Made by a program: the position numbers and the translations under genes | Origin: Autumnicola lenta | Lineage (GTDB): Bacteria; Bacteroidota; Bacteroidia; Flavobacteriales; Flavobacteriaceae | Length of the DNA: 64,000 nt | Assembly (NCBI RefSeq): GCF_031846515.1 | Contig: NZ_JAVRHO010000013.1 | Coordinates: 62,001-126,000, forward strand | Reading direction: 5' to 3' | The notes under the pieces: generated by a model | The model's database searches: none | What the model was told of the DNA's origin: nothing | What the model saw: the letters and a program-made list of their open reading frames with translations, nothing else | Shown here: one piece after another, positions 17,092-27,243 of the stretch | Layout: every line of letters starts with the position of its first letter | How positions within the stretch are numbered: position 1 is the stretch's first letter

Positions 17092-18870
17092 TTAAACCAG
17101 CGTTTTTAATTGCGCCAGTATATTTTCAACGCTAATTCCGGAGATTTCTTGTAATTCGGTTACTTTTCCCTGCTCAATAAATTTATCGAGTACTCCCAGG
17201 CACTTTATTTTACCTTTAAAATCCATTTCAGAAGCAAATTCGAGCACAGCAGTTCCAAAACCACCTTTTACCGCCCCATCTTCCACAGTAATCAGCGTTT
17301 TATACCTTCTGAAGATGTTCTGAAGCAATTTTTTATCCAGTGGTTTTACAAAAACCATATCATAGTGGCCAAATTTTTCTTTTTCTGAAGCCTCTAATTT
17401 CTGAATTGCTTCAGAAACATTGGCTGCCATAGGTCCTATGCTTAAAATGGCAATTTTCGATCCTTCGTTAAGGCAGAGGCCTTTGCCGATTTCCATTTCT
17501 TTAAACGGAAGCTCCCATTCCACTTTGACTCCCCGGCCACGCGGATATCTTATGGCCAGCGGATGCTTTAACTCTAGTTGTGCAGTATAGAGTAAATTAC
17601 GCAGCTGCACCTCATTTGAAGGAGCAGCGATTATTAGATTAGGAATACACCTTAAATACGCAATGTCGAAAACCCCATGGTGCGTGGCACCATCTTCCCC
17701 CACCAAACCTGCACGATCCAGGCAAAACACCACCGGAAGGTTTTGTATAGCCACATCGTGAATTAACTGATCGTATGCTCTTTGCAAAAATGTGGAATAG
17801 ATTGCACAAAAAACCGTGAATCCCCGCGTGGCCATTCCCGCAGCAAGGGTTACCGCATGCTGCTCTGCAATTCCCACATCAAAAGCCCTTTCAGGAAAAA
17901 CTTCCATCATGTATTTGAGTGAACTGCCGGTAGGCATTGCAGGCGTGATCCCGATGATTTTCTCATTGCTTTTTGCCAGCTCTACAATGGTCAACCCAAA
18001 AACATCCTGGTATTTTAGCGGCAGACCTTTGGTATCATACGGTAAAAGTTCGCCCGTGTCGGGTTGAAATTTTCCCGGGGCATGATATTTTACCTGGTCT
18101 TCTTCAGCCTTTTTTAAGCCTTTTCCTTTTGTTGTAATTACATGCAGAAATTTAGGACCAGAAATTTCTTTTAATTCTGAAAAAATTTTCAGAAGCGAAT
18201 CCAGGTCGTGACCGTCTACCGGACCAAAATATTGAAAATTAAGCGCTTCAATAATATTATCCTGTGAAGGTTTGTACCCAACTTTGGCTTTTGTTAGGTA
18301 TTGTTTTAGTGCACCCACGCTTGGATCTATGCCAATTGCATTATCGTTTAAAACAACAAGCAGGTTGGCTTTGGAAACCCCGGCATGATTTAAACCCTCG
18401 AACGCCATCCCACTGGCAATGGAGGCATCTCCTATAATGGCAATATGTTGCTTTGCTGTTTCTCCTTGAAGGTTGGAAGCAATAGCCATTCCCAAAGCTG
18501 CAGATATTGATGTTGATGAATGCCCTGTCCCAAAAGTATCATAAATACTTTCTTCTCGCTTTGGGAAGCCGCTGATTCCGTTTAGGCGGCGGTTTGTTTC
18601 AAAAACTTCCCTGCGGCCGGTTAGGATTTTATGTCCGTAAGCCTGGTGCCCCACATCCCAAACCAGGAGATCTTCAGGTGTATTGAAAGCGTAATGCAAT
18701 GCAATGGTTAGCTCCACCACGCCCAGGCTGGCGCCAAGATGACCTTCTTTAGTGGCAACAATATCAATAATAAATTTCCGTAGCTCTCCAGCCAAAGATT
18801 TTAATTCTTCGGGAGATAATTTTCTCAGATCCTTTGGGGAATTGATATTATTTAGAAGCTTTCCAGACAT
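17092..18870 (-). CDS. dxs: 1-deoxy-D-xylulose-5-phosphate synthase
   Basis: 592 residues, cytosolic; slightly shorter than the E. coli enzyme, as is usual in this group. Thiamine diphosphate motifs are present: DVGHQAYGHKILTGR near the N-terminus, GDASIASGMAFEGLNHAG with LLVVLNDN (the GDG-like Mg/ThDP motif, here GDA), and the transketolase-type AEQHAVTLAAGMA segment. The GATHHGVFD stretch and the C-terminal transketolase domain (about 460-590) are complete. It condenses pyruvate and glyceraldehyde-3-phosphate, the first step of the MEP isoprenoid pathway. The first bases overlap by 23 a possible small upstream gene on the same strand. Confidence 0.96.
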   Translation of the reverse strand: MSGKLLNNINSPKDLRKLSPEELKSLAGELRKFIIDIVATKEGHLGASLGVVELTIALHYAFNTPEDLLVWDVGHQAYGHKILTGRREVFETNRRLNGISGFPKREESIYDTFGTGHSSTSISAALGMAIASNLQGETAKQHIAIIGDASIASGMAFEGLNHAGVSKANLLVVLNDNAIGIDPSVGALKQYLTKAKVGYKPSQDNIIEALNFQYFGPVDGHDLDSLLKIFSELKEISGPKFLHVITTKGKGLKKAEEDQVKYHAPGKFQPDTGELLPYDTKGLPLKYQDVFGLTIVELAKSNEKIIGITPAMPTGSSLKYMMEVFPERAFDVGIAEQHAVTLAAGMATRGFTVFCAIYSTFLQRAYDQLIHDVAIQNLPVVFCLDRAGLVGEDGATHHGVFDIAYLRCIPNLIIAAPSNEVQLRNLLYTAQLELKHPLAIRYPRGRGVKVEWELPFKEMEIGKGLCLNEGSKIAILSIGPMAANVSEAIQKLEASEKEKFGHYDMVFVKPLDKKLLQNIFRRYKTLITVEDGAVKGGFGTAVLEFASEMDFKGKIKCLGVLDKFIEQGKVTELQEISGISVENILAQLKTLV

Positions 18871-19075
18871 TATTGAATTCAGGAATTTTAATGGATTTCA
18901 TTTTACAGCCGGTTTCTTCCGCAAAACTGCGACTGCCTAATTTTCTGTAAAGATAGAGGCAGAATTTTAAGCCGTGAAATATCAGGCAAAAGAATATCAA
19001 GAAAACAACTCTTTCGGTTAATTTATAATTTTTACCTTTCCGCAGTAAATCCCGAAGCAGCTTAAAAGAATTCAT
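18848..19075 (-). CDS. Possible small membrane protein upstream of dxs
   Basis: 75 residues with one strongly hydrophobic segment (VVFLIFFCLIFHGLKFCLYLY) between basic regions. It starts with ATG at 19073-19075 and overlaps the start of dxs by 23 bases. Overlap and strand fit a coupled upstream gene, but there is no recognised family, and the C-terminal part (SIKIPEFNNVWKASK) is unremarkable. It could be an upstream reading frame without function. Confidence 0.3.
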   Translation of the reverse strand: MNSFKLLRDLLRKGKNYKLTERVVFLIFFCLIFHGLKFCLYLYRKLGSRSFAEETGCKMKSIKIPEFNNVWKASK

Positions 19076-19144
19076 AGCAATAATATCAAATTCGGGGAAA
19101 GCTTTCGGAACATATAAATCCCGGTTACCGGGTAAAAACAGGAT

Positions 19145-19594
19145 ATGATAAAGCCCTTAGATGATGCCTACTTTATGAAAAAAGCTATGGATGAGGCTCA
19201 TACTGCTTTTCAAAGAGGAGAAATTCCCGTTGGCGTTGTAGTGGTAATCAATGAGAAAATTATAGCCAGGGGCCATAATTTGACTGAAACTTTGAATGAC
19301 GTAACTGCCCATGCAGAGATGCAGGCCATAACGGCAGCCGCGAACTTTTTAGGCGGAAAATACCTGAAGGGTTGCACGATGTATGTTACGCTGGAACCCT
19401 GTCAGATGTGTGCCGGAGCTCTGTACTGGAGTCAGCTTTCGCAGCTTGTTTATGCGGCAAACGACCTGCAGCGGGGCTTTAGAACGATGGGTGTACAACT
19501 GCACCCCAAAACAAAGGTAAAATCCGGAATTATGGAACGTGAAGCTTCAGATTTACTGAAACGCTTTTTTATTCAGAAAAGAAATCTGAATTAG
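19145..19594 (+). CDS. tadA: tRNA-specific adenosine deaminase
   Basis: 149 residues. Zinc deaminase motifs: His56-Ala-Glu58 (TAHAEMQAI) and Cys86/Cys89 (PCQMCAG). The following ALYWSQLSQLVYAANDLQRG segment is typical of TadA. The enzyme converts A34 to inosine in the wobble position of tRNA-Arg(ACG) and acts as a homodimer in the cytosol. The gene is divergent from the dxs region and 84 bases upstream of the DUF255 gene on the same strand. Length is normal and no residues are missing. The fold is shared with the dCMP deaminase at 3046, but the insert and context differ. Confidence 0.93.
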   Translation: MIKPLDDAYFMKKAMDEAHTAFQRGEIPVGVVVVINEKIIARGHNLTETLNDVTAHAEMQAITAAANFLGGKYLKGCTMYVTLEPCQMCAGALYWSQLSQLVYAANDLQRGFRTMGVQLHPKTKVKSGIMEREASDLLKRFFIQKRNLN

Positions 19595-19678
19595 GAAATG
19601 AAAACTTTGCATTCATGAACAATTAAGCGCAGGCTTAATTCCCCTATATTTATCCCGAAAAATTTGATTTAAATAGCC

Positions 19679-21835
19679 ATGGCATTCAGAATAAATATTA
19701 GAACCCTACTGACTTTCAGCTTATTAATTATAACAATTTGTTGCTTAGCAGGATGTGCAGACAAGAAGGAGGAAAAGCACGCAATAGAAAATCGTCTTGC
19801 TGAAGCCAGTAGTCCTTACCTGAGGGAGCATGCAGATAACCCTGTAGACTGGTACGAATGGAGCCCTGAAGCTATAGAAAAAGCAAAGGAAGAAGATAAA
19901 CCCATCATAATTAGTGTTGGATATGCCTCCTGCCACTGGTGCCATGTGATGGAAAGGGAAAGTTTTATGGACTCCAGCGTGGCTGCGATTATGAACCGCG
20001 ATTTTGTTTCTATAAAAATTGATCGCGAAGAACGTCCCGATATTGATAAAATTTATATGAATGCTGCCCAGCTTTTAAACGGTAGCGGCGGCTGGCCTTT
20101 AAATGCAGTAGCACTACCCAATGGAAAACCTTTTTTTGCCGGAACTTATTTCCCACCGGAAGAATGGAAAAATATTTTAACCAAGATCGCTGAAGCGTAT
20201 AAGGAAGACAAGGAGTCTTTAGTAGAAACTGCCAATGCTTTAACTGAAGGTATTAAAAGCACGAATAGCCTGGGTGATCTTGGTACACAAAAGAATGAAA
20301 TTTCCGAAGCTGAATATCTCTCTGTTATGGAAGCCTGGGAGCCAAGGTTTGACAGAGAAAAAGGTGGCTACCAGGGAGAACAGAAGTTTCCGTTGCCTGT
20401 TAGCTGGGACGCTCTTTTGCAGCATTATTACTTAACCGGAAATAAAGAAGTGCTGGAAATGGTAAAGACCACGCTGGACAATATGGCCAGGGGAGGAATT
20501 TATGATCAGCTTGGTGGTGGATTTTCCCGATACACCACAGATCCCAACTGGCTGATCCCTCATTTTGAAAAAATGCTCTACGACAACGCGCAGCTGATCA
20601 GTTTATATTCCAAAGCTTACAAAGTTGCACCATCAGAGGAATATCGTGAAGTAATAGAAGAAAGCATCGAATTTGTAGAGCGGGAATTGTCAAATAACGA
20701 GGGGGGCTTTTATTCTTCCTTAAATGCCGATACCGATGGTGAAGAGGGCAAATACTACGTCTGGACTACTGAAGAACTCCGCAATACCTTAAATTCTTCT
20801 GAAGTTGAATTGATCTCAGATTATTACAACATCGAACCTTACGGCAATTGGGAAAAAGGAAAAAATATACTTTACCGAAGATTTTCCGCGGAAGAATACA
20901 TCAACAAAGAAGACCTGGATGCAGAAGATTTCAGGAATTCCCTTTCAACAGCAAAAGAAAAGCTGCTGGAGGAAAGACAAAGCAGAAATCGGCCCACTGT
21001 TGATGATAAATCGCTGACATCCTGGAATGCTCTTATGATTGACGCTTACCTGGATGCTTTTCTGGCCCTTGGAAAGGAAAAATATTTGGACAAGGCAATA
21101 AAATGCGCCGAATTTTTAAGCGACAAGATGCTCAATCCCGACTATAGCTTATGGAGGAGCTATAAAGACGGTAAAAGCGGAATAAACGCTTTTCTGGACG
21201 ATTACGCGCTATTGAGCAAGGCTTATATTAATCTTTACCAAACAACCTTTAACATTGAATGGCTCTCAAAAGCTCAGAAAATTACCGGATACGCCATTAC
21301 TCATTTTAGAGATAATGAAAGCGGTATGTTTTATTATACTTCCAACGAGCACAACAACCTGGTCGCCAGAAAAATGGAACTGGACGATAATGTGATCCCT
21401 TCATCAAATTCTGTTATGGCACAAAATCTTTTGGCCCTGGGAACGCTATTTGAAAATGAAGAATATATGGTGATGAGCGAAGAAATGCTTGGGCAAATGT
21501 ATGTTCAGGCAATGGAGGATCCTTCCTTTTACGCGAACTGGACAAAATTGATTGGCACTAAAGCTTTTGGAGCTTACGAAATTGCCATCGTAGGTGAGAA
21601 TGCCGAACAAAAGAATTTTCAGGTTCAGAAAAAGTACTTGCCAACTTCTATTTTTATGGGTGGTAAAAAAGAGAACCTTCCGCTCTTAAAAAGCAAACTT
21701 GTAGAGGATGAGACGCTTATTTATGTATGCCAGAATAAAACATGTAAATATCCTGTTTCCTTAACAGAAGAAGCTATTGAAATTATAGAGAACTACCGCA
21801 CTGGCAGGGAAGAGAGTCCAAATATCTGGAACTGA
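19679..21835 (+). CDS. DUF255/YyaL-type thioredoxin-fold lipoprotein
   Basis: 718 residues. The N-terminus is a lipoprotein signal (LLIITICCLAGC, Cys about residue 25), so the protein is envelope-anchored, unlike many cytosolic relatives. Next comes the DUF255 thioredoxin-like domain (about 38-200) with PYLREHADNPVDWYEW, the redox motif CHWCHVM, and GGWPLN followed by FAGTYFPP, all family hallmarks. The rest (about 210-640) is an (alpha/alpha)6-barrel of glycosidase-like fold (GGGFSRYTTDPNWLIPHFEKMLYDNA). Relatives include B. subtilis YyaL and animal spermatogenesis-associated protein 20. The substrate is unknown. A rho-independent terminator follows at 21880. Confidence 0.9.
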   Translation: MAFRINIRTLLTFSLLIITICCLAGCADKKEEKHAIENRLAEASSPYLREHADNPVDWYEWSPEAIEKAKEEDKPIIISVGYASCHWCHVMERESFMDSSVAAIMNRDFVSIKIDREERPDIDKIYMNAAQLLNGSGGWPLNAVALPNGKPFFAGTYFPPEEWKNILTKIAEAYKEDKESLVETANALTEGIKSTNSLGDLGTQKNEISEAEYLSVMEAWEPRFDREKGGYQGEQKFPLPVSWDALLQHYYLTGNKEVLEMVKTTLDNMARGGIYDQLGGGFSRYTTDPNWLIPHFEKMLYDNAQLISLYSKAYKVAPSEEYREVIEESIEFVERELSNNEGGFYSSLNADTDGEEGKYYVWTTEELRNTLNSSEVELISDYYNIEPYGNWEKGKNILYRRFSAEEYINKEDLDAEDFRNSLSTAKEKLLEERQSRNRPTVDDKSLTSWNALMIDAYLDAFLALGKEKYLDKAIKCAEFLSDKMLNPDYSLWRSYKDGKSGINAFLDDYALLSKAYINLYQTTFNIEWLSKAQKITGYAITHFRDNESGMFYYTSNEHNNLVARKMELDDNVIPSSNSVMAQNLLALGTLFENEEYMVMSEEMLGQMYVQAMEDPSFYANWTKLIGTKAFGAYEIAIVGENAEQKNFQVQKKYLPTSIFMGGKKENLPLLKSKLVEDETLIYVCQNKTCKYPVSLTEEAIEIIENYRTGREESPNIWN

Positions 21836-21879
21836 TTCCTTTTATATCCTTTCCGAAAAGTGGAAGACATTTCTTACAA

Positions 21880-21911
21880 ACAGCTCCGGTTATTTTCCCG
21901 GGGCTGTTTTT
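21880..21911 (+). terminator. Rho-independent terminator after the DUF255 gene
   Basis: Stem ACAGCTCCGG (21880-21889) pairs with CCGGGGCTGT (21898-21907) over ten base pairs including one G-U, with an eight-base loop and a following T-run. Confidence 0.85.
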
Positions 21912-22301
21912 CGTTATACTCTGATTTCAAAATTATTAGAAGGACCAGATAAAAAAGAAAGCAAAAATTTCATTACAAAATGATAAGATAATATTAACAT
22001 TCTGGTCACCTTATCTATAAATTCGACTCCTGTAATTTTTTATGGTAAAATTTAAAAATTTAATATATAGCAATGCCATAAATTGTCAACACCGCAAAGC
22101 ACAACCTTATATTAGTGGAAATTCATATAGGAAAGAGGCCATAATTAAATGTATGGCGTCTTTCCATATTTTAATATCGAGCTATTAATAAACCCTTAAA
22201 AACTTTAAGATGCGTATGATAAAAATTACTTAACGATTTTTAGAAAACTAACTACTTTTTAAATTAATAACTAACTCAATGACTCAACTAAAAATTAAAT
22301 T
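21912..22301. other. Intergenic region upstream of the first SusC gene
   Basis: AT-rich and without a supported gene. It must contain the promoter for the SusC/SusD genes, since a terminator lies just upstream. No clear TTTG/TAnnTTTG pair and no large inverted repeat were found by eye. No regulator gene (HTCS, AraC or ECF sigma/anti-sigma) adjoins it. Confidence 0.4.
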
Positions 22302-25300
22302 ATGAACGGAAAGTTTAAAACAAACCTCCTGGGCTTATCATCAGGGATTAAATGTCTCCAGGCGGTTATAACCGTCTTAGTATTACTACTGGGATTCGGT
22401 ATCCCTGAATCGTATGCTTATGAAAAGGTGGAAAAAATTCTTCAACAGGAAGTAAGTGGTACAGTAGTAGACGCGAATGGCTTACCTCTTCCCGGAGTAA
22501 GCGTATTTATCCAGGGCACTTCAACAGGGGCGGCTACAGACTTTGATGGAAATTATTCTATTATGGCCGATGGTGACGCTACCCTCGTATTTAGCTATGT
22601 TGGATTTGCCACACAGGAAATTCCAATTAGCGGAAGATCAGAAATTAACGTAACCATGACAGAAGATGCTGCAGCATTAAGCGAAGTTGTTGTTACTGGT
22701 TATAGCAGTCAGAGCACAAGGGATATTACAGGGTCTGTCTCTGTAGTTGAATCTGAAAATCTGGAAGCAGTTTCTCCTCTAAACGTTGAAGAAGCCTTAC
22801 AAGGCCAGAGCTCTGGTGTTGTTGTAGGTAATCAGGGTGGTCCGGGACAAGGTGCCGTGGTACGAATCCGTGGTTACGGAACAATTAACGGAAACGACCC
22901 GCTTTATATAATCGATGGTACCCCAACAGGGGCAGGCCTTACTGATATTAACCCGAACGACATCGAATCTATTCAGATTCTAAAGGATGCTTCCTCGGCG
23001 GCCATATATGGTAACCGTGCAGCAAACGGGGTTATTATAATAACTACAAAAGGTGGAAGACGCGGACAAAAAGTTAGGTTTAATGCCAATGCTTACACAG
23101 GAATAGACTTTATTCCTGATTCCGTATTTCCTGAGATGGCTTCTCCACAACAATTGGCAGACGCCATTTGGGAAGCTGCTGCAAATGACGGAACAGGAAA
23201 CCCAAGTAATCAACAATTTGGAAGCGGACCTGAACCGGTTATTCCAAATTATCTTTTCCCACGAGGAGCACAAACTGCTGATGAAAGTCAATACAGCTTT
23301 CCTGACAACAGGATAACCAGATCAAATCCCGAAGGAACAGATTGGTTTGACGAATATTTTAATCCTGCCACAACAAAGAATTTTAATGTAAGTGCGGCCG
23401 GTGGTTCTGAAAGCGCCAGCTTCTTTATGTCCTTAAGCGCATTGGATCAGGAAGGTACAGGATATGCAACAAATTACTCCCGTTATACACTTAGAGCTAA
23501 TTCCAGTTTTGATGTGACCGACAATTTTAGAGTGGGTGAAAACCTGACTTTATCTTATTCAGATCAGACTATTCCCCCCGGAGTAGATGTTAATGATGGT
23601 ACTATTACCAATTTATACAGAATGCACCCTCTAATTCCAGTTAGAGACGTAGGAGGGAATTTTGCCGGAGTATGGGTACAGGGGCTGGGTAATGCTGACA
23701 ACCCTATTGCCAATGCGGCGAGAAATGAAGACAACAGCACTCTAGGTTTTAGAGCACTTGGTAATTTTTATGGAGAAGTAGATTTTCTCGAAGATTTTAC
23801 TTTTAAATCGAACCTTGGTTTTGATCTGGAATCTACTAATACCACCAATTTTGCTCCTGCAATTTTCGAAGCAGAAGCGGCTACTGATAACATGCTAACA
23901 GAGAGTTCTTCTTTTTTTAGAACCTATACCTGGTTTAATACTTTAACCTATAATAAAACGTTTGAGGACCACAGCTTTAATGTTTTAGCCGGTACAGAAT
24001 TTCACAAAGAATGGTTTAGAGGCTTTAGCGCAAACCGTGGAGGATTCTTATTTGACGACGTTGATAATATCCGCTATCTTGATTTAGGAACACAGGCGTA
24101 CGCCGGTTCAGGTAATGGATTTATATCTGCCTACTATTCTGCATTTGGAAAGATTGATTACAAGTTTATGGATACTTACTTGTTAAGTGCTACTGTACGT
24201 TATGATAGTTCTTCTTTATTCCAGGAGGACAATAGGGATGGTGTATTCCCTTCTTTTAGCGCAGGTTGGAGAGTTAGTAATGAAGCCTTTATGGAAGATT
24301 CAAATGTCTTTACCGATCTTATGTTAAAAGCAGGGTACGGAATTGTGGCTAATAACGGAAATATTTCAACCTCTGCAACAGTAAACACCTATTCCCCTAA
24401 CAACGATTATTATGCTTATCCAACCAGCATTAACAGTGTTGCATCTGGTTACGGACTTAATGCGCGGGGAAATCCAAATTTGGAGTGGGAAACGACTACT
24501 ACATTAAACTTAGGAATCAACACCCGCCTATTCAATACCTTGAACTTTGACTTTGAATATTACAATGCTGATACCGAGGACATGCTCTTATTTGTTCCAA
24601 GTGATCCAACTATTTTTGGTTTGACCAATGGTACTATCCAGAACCTGGGAAAAATGAATAATACAGGTTTTGATGCTGCACTATCCTATAACAGTATGGG
24701 AGATTCAGATTTTAACTTTAATGTAGGCTTCAATATTTCCGCTTATAAAAATGAAGTTGAATATCTAAATCCAGATAACCCTGATACTTTTATACAGGGG
24801 GATCGTGTAAGAGATCAGCTTCCTAACAGGACCATGGCAGGGCAACCATTGGCTTCTTTCTACGGAAAAGTATTTACCGGAATAGAAAACGGCAGGATGC
24901 AGTTTGCAAATGATGGAGAGACTACATTTATTGGAAATCCCCACCCAGACTTTACTTATGGGCTTACATTTAACGGAGATTACAAGAACTTTGATTTCTC
25001 TTTACTTGTGCAGGGTTCACAAGGAAATGACATCTATAACTTCCTGAAATTCTTTACAGATTTTAACACCTTCCCTGGAGGAAAAAGTTTGGCCTTTGTA
25101 AATTCAGATGGGTTGCCAGATCTAACTAATGATGCTGCTATTATTCTTAACGAATCTGCACCTTCCTCTTATTATGTGGAAGACGGATCTTATGCAAGGC
25201 TAAAAAATATCCTTATCGGGTATTCCTTACCTGAAAGCACCGTACAAAGCCTTGGTGCGGAAAAAATAAGATTCTATCTACAAGGAAAAAATTTAATTAC

Positions 25301-25442
25301 TATTACTGATTACTCCGGATTAGACCCTGAGATCAACCTTAGAAATGCACCAGGAACCAATGCTAACCTGACTATTGGTCTTGACAGCGGTGTTTATCCT
25401 ATAGACAGATCGGTAATACTTGGTTTAAATGTTTCATTATAA
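22302..25442 (+). CDS. SusC/RagA-family TonB-dependent transporter (locus 1)
   Basis: 1046 residues. Signal peptide to about residue 40 (AVITVLVLLLGFGIPESYA). A CarboxypepD_reg-like domain (about 50-125: VSGTVVDANGLPLPGVSVFIQG, then DFDGNYSI and VVTGYSSQ) is followed by the plug (about 130-245: GDPLYIIDG-type segment and LKDASSAAIYGNRAANGVIIITTK) and a 22-strand beta-barrel ending in LGLNVSL. It imports oligosaccharides or other large ligands across the outer membrane with TonB energy, in complex with the SusD lipoprotein encoded nine bases downstream. The substrate cannot be read from the sequence. No extra sigma-signalling (STN) domain is seen, in line with the lack of an ECF pair nearby. 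Confidence 0.95.
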   Translation: MNGKFKTNLLGLSSGIKCLQAVITVLVLLLGFGIPESYAYEKVEKILQQEVSGTVVDANGLPLPGVSVFIQGTSTGAATDFDGNYSIMADGDATLVFSYVGFATQEIPISGRSEINVTMTEDAAALSEVVVTGYSSQSTRDITGSVSVVESENLEAVSPLNVEEALQGQSSGVVVGNQGGPGQGAVVRIRGYGTINGNDPLYIIDGTPTGAGLTDINPNDIESIQILKDASSAAIYGNRAANGVIIITTKGGRRGQKVRFNANAYTGIDFIPDSVFPEMASPQQLADAIWEAAANDGTGNPSNQQFGSGPEPVIPNYLFPRGAQTADESQYSFPDNRITRSNPEGTDWFDEYFNPATTKNFNVSAAGGSESASFFMSLSALDQEGTGYATNYSRYTLRANSSFDVTDNFRVGENLTLSYSDQTIPPGVDVNDGTITNLYRMHPLIPVRDVGGNFAGVWVQGLGNADNPIANAARNEDNSTLGFRALGNFYGEVDFLEDFTFKSNLGFDLESTNTTNFAPAIFEAEAATDNMLTESSSFFRTYTWFNTLTYNKTFEDHSFNVLAGTEFHKEWFRGFSANRGGFLFDDVDNIRYLDLGTQAYAGSGNGFISAYYSAFGKIDYKFMDTYLLSATVRYDSSSLFQEDNRDGVFPSFSAGWRVSNEAFMEDSNVFTDLMLKAGYGIVANNGNISTSATVNTYSPNNDYYAYPTSINSVASGYGLNARGNPNLEWETTTTLNLGINTRLFNTLNFDFEYYNADTEDMLLFVPSDPTIFGLTNGTIQNLGKMNNTGFDAALSYNSMGDSDFNFNVGFNISAYKNEVEYLNPDNPDTFIQGDRVRDQLPNRTMAGQPLASFYGKVFTGIENGRMQFANDGETTFIGNPHPDFTYGLTFNGDYKNFDFSLLVQGSQGNDIYNFLKFFTDFNTFPGGKSLAFVNSDGLPDLTNDAAIILNESAPSSYYVEDGSYARLKNILIGYSLPESTVQSLGAEKIRFYLQGKNLITITDYSGLDPEINLRNAPGTNANLTIGLDSGVYPIDRSVILGLNVSL

Positions 25443-25451
25443 ATTATTACT

Positions 25452-27170
25452 ATGAAAAAAATATTTGGATTACTAATGTGTACAGCGCTATTATGGTCCT
25501 GTAACGACGAACTGGACGTACCTATTCAATCTGTAATTTCGGGTTCTGATGTACCCTTAAATTCCAGGTTCATTAACACCCAGGTTATTGCAGCGTACGC
25601 TATGTTAGATGGAAACCAGGCGAATGATAACGTTTGGAGAGCAGCCGCTTCTAACTGGGTTTACGGTGAGGTTGCTGCAGACAATGCTTATAAAGGAAGT
25701 GATGCAGGTGATCAATCTGAAATCACCGCTTTTGAAACCTATTCTGCAGCTGCAAGAAACTCTTATGTAGATTATAAGTGGGTTTCCATTTTTGAAGGAG
25801 TTTCCCGTACCAACATTGCGATAAATGCAATACAGGGAGGCTTGGAAGCCGGAACATTAACCGAAGAAGAAGCTAACCAGTTTCTTGGAGAAGTAAGGTT
25901 CTTAAGAGCCCACTATCATTTTGAAGCGAAAAAAATGTTTGGAAATGTTCCTTATATAGATGAAAATACCACAGAGAGCACCACCAATATGGGTGTAGAT
26001 GTGTGGCCAAGAATCGAAGAGGATTTTCAATTTGCCGTAGATAATCTCGAACCTCTAAGCACCAGGGTTGGTGGAGCAAATTCCTGGAACGCCCAAGCTT
26101 ACTTAGCTAAAGCCCATATGTTCCAGTTGGATTATGCAGCAGCCAGGCCTTTGCTTGAAGATATCATTAACAACGGACCTTATGCACTTAACACTTATTT
26201 TCATGACAATTTTAACGCTGAAACCAACAACAGCGTAGAGTCTGTATTTGCCGTACAGAATGCTGTAAACGACGGCAGTAACAACAGCAGCAACGCTGCA
26301 TGGGGTGAAGTTTTAAATTTTCCTAACGGAAGTCCTATTGGAGGAGGCTGCTGTGGGTTCTTACAACCTTCACATAATCTCGTGAATGCCTATAAAACCG
26401 ATGCTGCAGGTTTACCTATGCCCGAAACATTTAATGAAACCAACATCAACAACGTAGATCCACAGGACAATTCTCCAAGTGGTTTTGCAAACGATGAAAC
26501 TTTTGTTGAGGAGCCAGGAAACCTGGATCCAAGACTGGACTGGACAGTGGGTCGAAAAGGAATTCCTTTTCTTGGATGGGGAGATTTCCCTGGACTTGCA
26601 TGGATTAGGGATCCCGCAAACGGAGGTCCTTATGTTTCCAAAAAGATAGTTTATAGCGCAGATCAGGCTGGCTCTGTAAATTCCTTAACAGGATGGAACA
26701 CTGCAATAAACTCAATAAACACCAATATTATTCGCTATGCAGAAATACTTCTATGGCGTGCAGAGATAGCCGCTGCAGAAGGTGATCTAACCATGGCAGC
26801 CACCCTTGTAGATCAGGTTAGGGCCCGTGCTGCAAATCCGGATACCTGGGTTATGGATGACGATGGCACCCCAGCTGCTAATTACGAAATTAGCTTATAT
26901 TCAGAAAACGGTGGGTTCCCGGATCAGGAATTTGCAGAAGAGGCTGTTTTGTTTGAGTACAGATTAGAAACTGCTTTAGAAGGCCACAGGTTCTTTGATC
27001 TTGTACGACGAGGAAAAGCAGAAGAAGTTTTAAATGAGTATCTACAGCAAAACGATACTCGTGCTTATCTTCAGGGGGCTTCTTACAGTCCAAACGCGGC
27101 TGTTTTCCCTATTCCACAACCTGCTATCGATCTTAGTGGTGGAATTCTTGAACAGAATGACGGTTACTAG
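25452..27170 (+). CDS. SusD/RagB-family glycan-binding lipoprotein (locus 1)
   Basis: 572 residues. Lipoprotein signal with Cys at about residue 17 (LLMCTALLWSCND). The helical TPR-like SusD fold is recognised from EVRFLRAHYHFEAKKMFGNVPYIDE in the first half and the C-terminal SusD block: IIRYAEILLWRAEIAA, LVDQVRARA, EEAVLFEYRLETALEGHRFFDLVRRGKAEEVL and VFPIPQPAIDL. It is surface-exposed and forms the lid of the SusC transporter encoded immediately upstream. A perfect ten-base-pair terminator hairpin follows the stop codon, separating SusCD from the rest of the cluster. Confidence 0.95.
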   Translation: MKKIFGLLMCTALLWSCNDELDVPIQSVISGSDVPLNSRFINTQVIAAYAMLDGNQANDNVWRAAASNWVYGEVAADNAYKGSDAGDQSEITAFETYSAAARNSYVDYKWVSIFEGVSRTNIAINAIQGGLEAGTLTEEEANQFLGEVRFLRAHYHFEAKKMFGNVPYIDENTTESTTNMGVDVWPRIEEDFQFAVDNLEPLSTRVGGANSWNAQAYLAKAHMFQLDYAAARPLLEDIINNGPYALNTYFHDNFNAETNNSVESVFAVQNAVNDGSNNSSNAAWGEVLNFPNGSPIGGGCCGFLQPSHNLVNAYKTDAAGLPMPETFNETNINNVDPQDNSPSGFANDETFVEEPGNLDPRLDWTVGRKGIPFLGWGDFPGLAWIRDPANGGPYVSKKIVYSADQAGSVNSLTGWNTAINSINTNIIRYAEILLWRAEIAAAEGDLTMAATLVDQVRARAANPDTWVMDDDGTPAANYEISLYSENGGFPDQEFAEEAVLFEYRLETALEGHRFFDLVRRGKAEEVLNEYLQQNDTRAYLQGASYSPNAAVFPIPQPAIDLSGGILEQNDGY

Positions 27171-27195
27171 TTAGCAGATTATAATTTTCTAATTC

Positions 27196-27235
27196 GCCAA
27201 CAGAGTTTATTTACTTAAGCTCTGTTGGCTTTTTT
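27196..27235 (+). terminator. Strong hairpin terminator or attenuator inside the locus
   Basis: GCCAACAGAG (27196-27205) pairs perfectly with CTCTGTTGGC (27220-27229), followed by TTTTTT (27230-27235). It lies between SusD and the VCBS gene on the same strand; the most upstream start codon of the VCBS gene is only nine bases after the T-run. Confidence 0.85.
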
Positions 27236-27243
27236 AAAAAAGC

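Noticed and set aside
18848..19075. A possible coupled gene upstream of dxs
   Set aside because: Kept only as a low-confidence feature: it overlaps dxs and has one hydrophobic segment, but no family match and no independent support.
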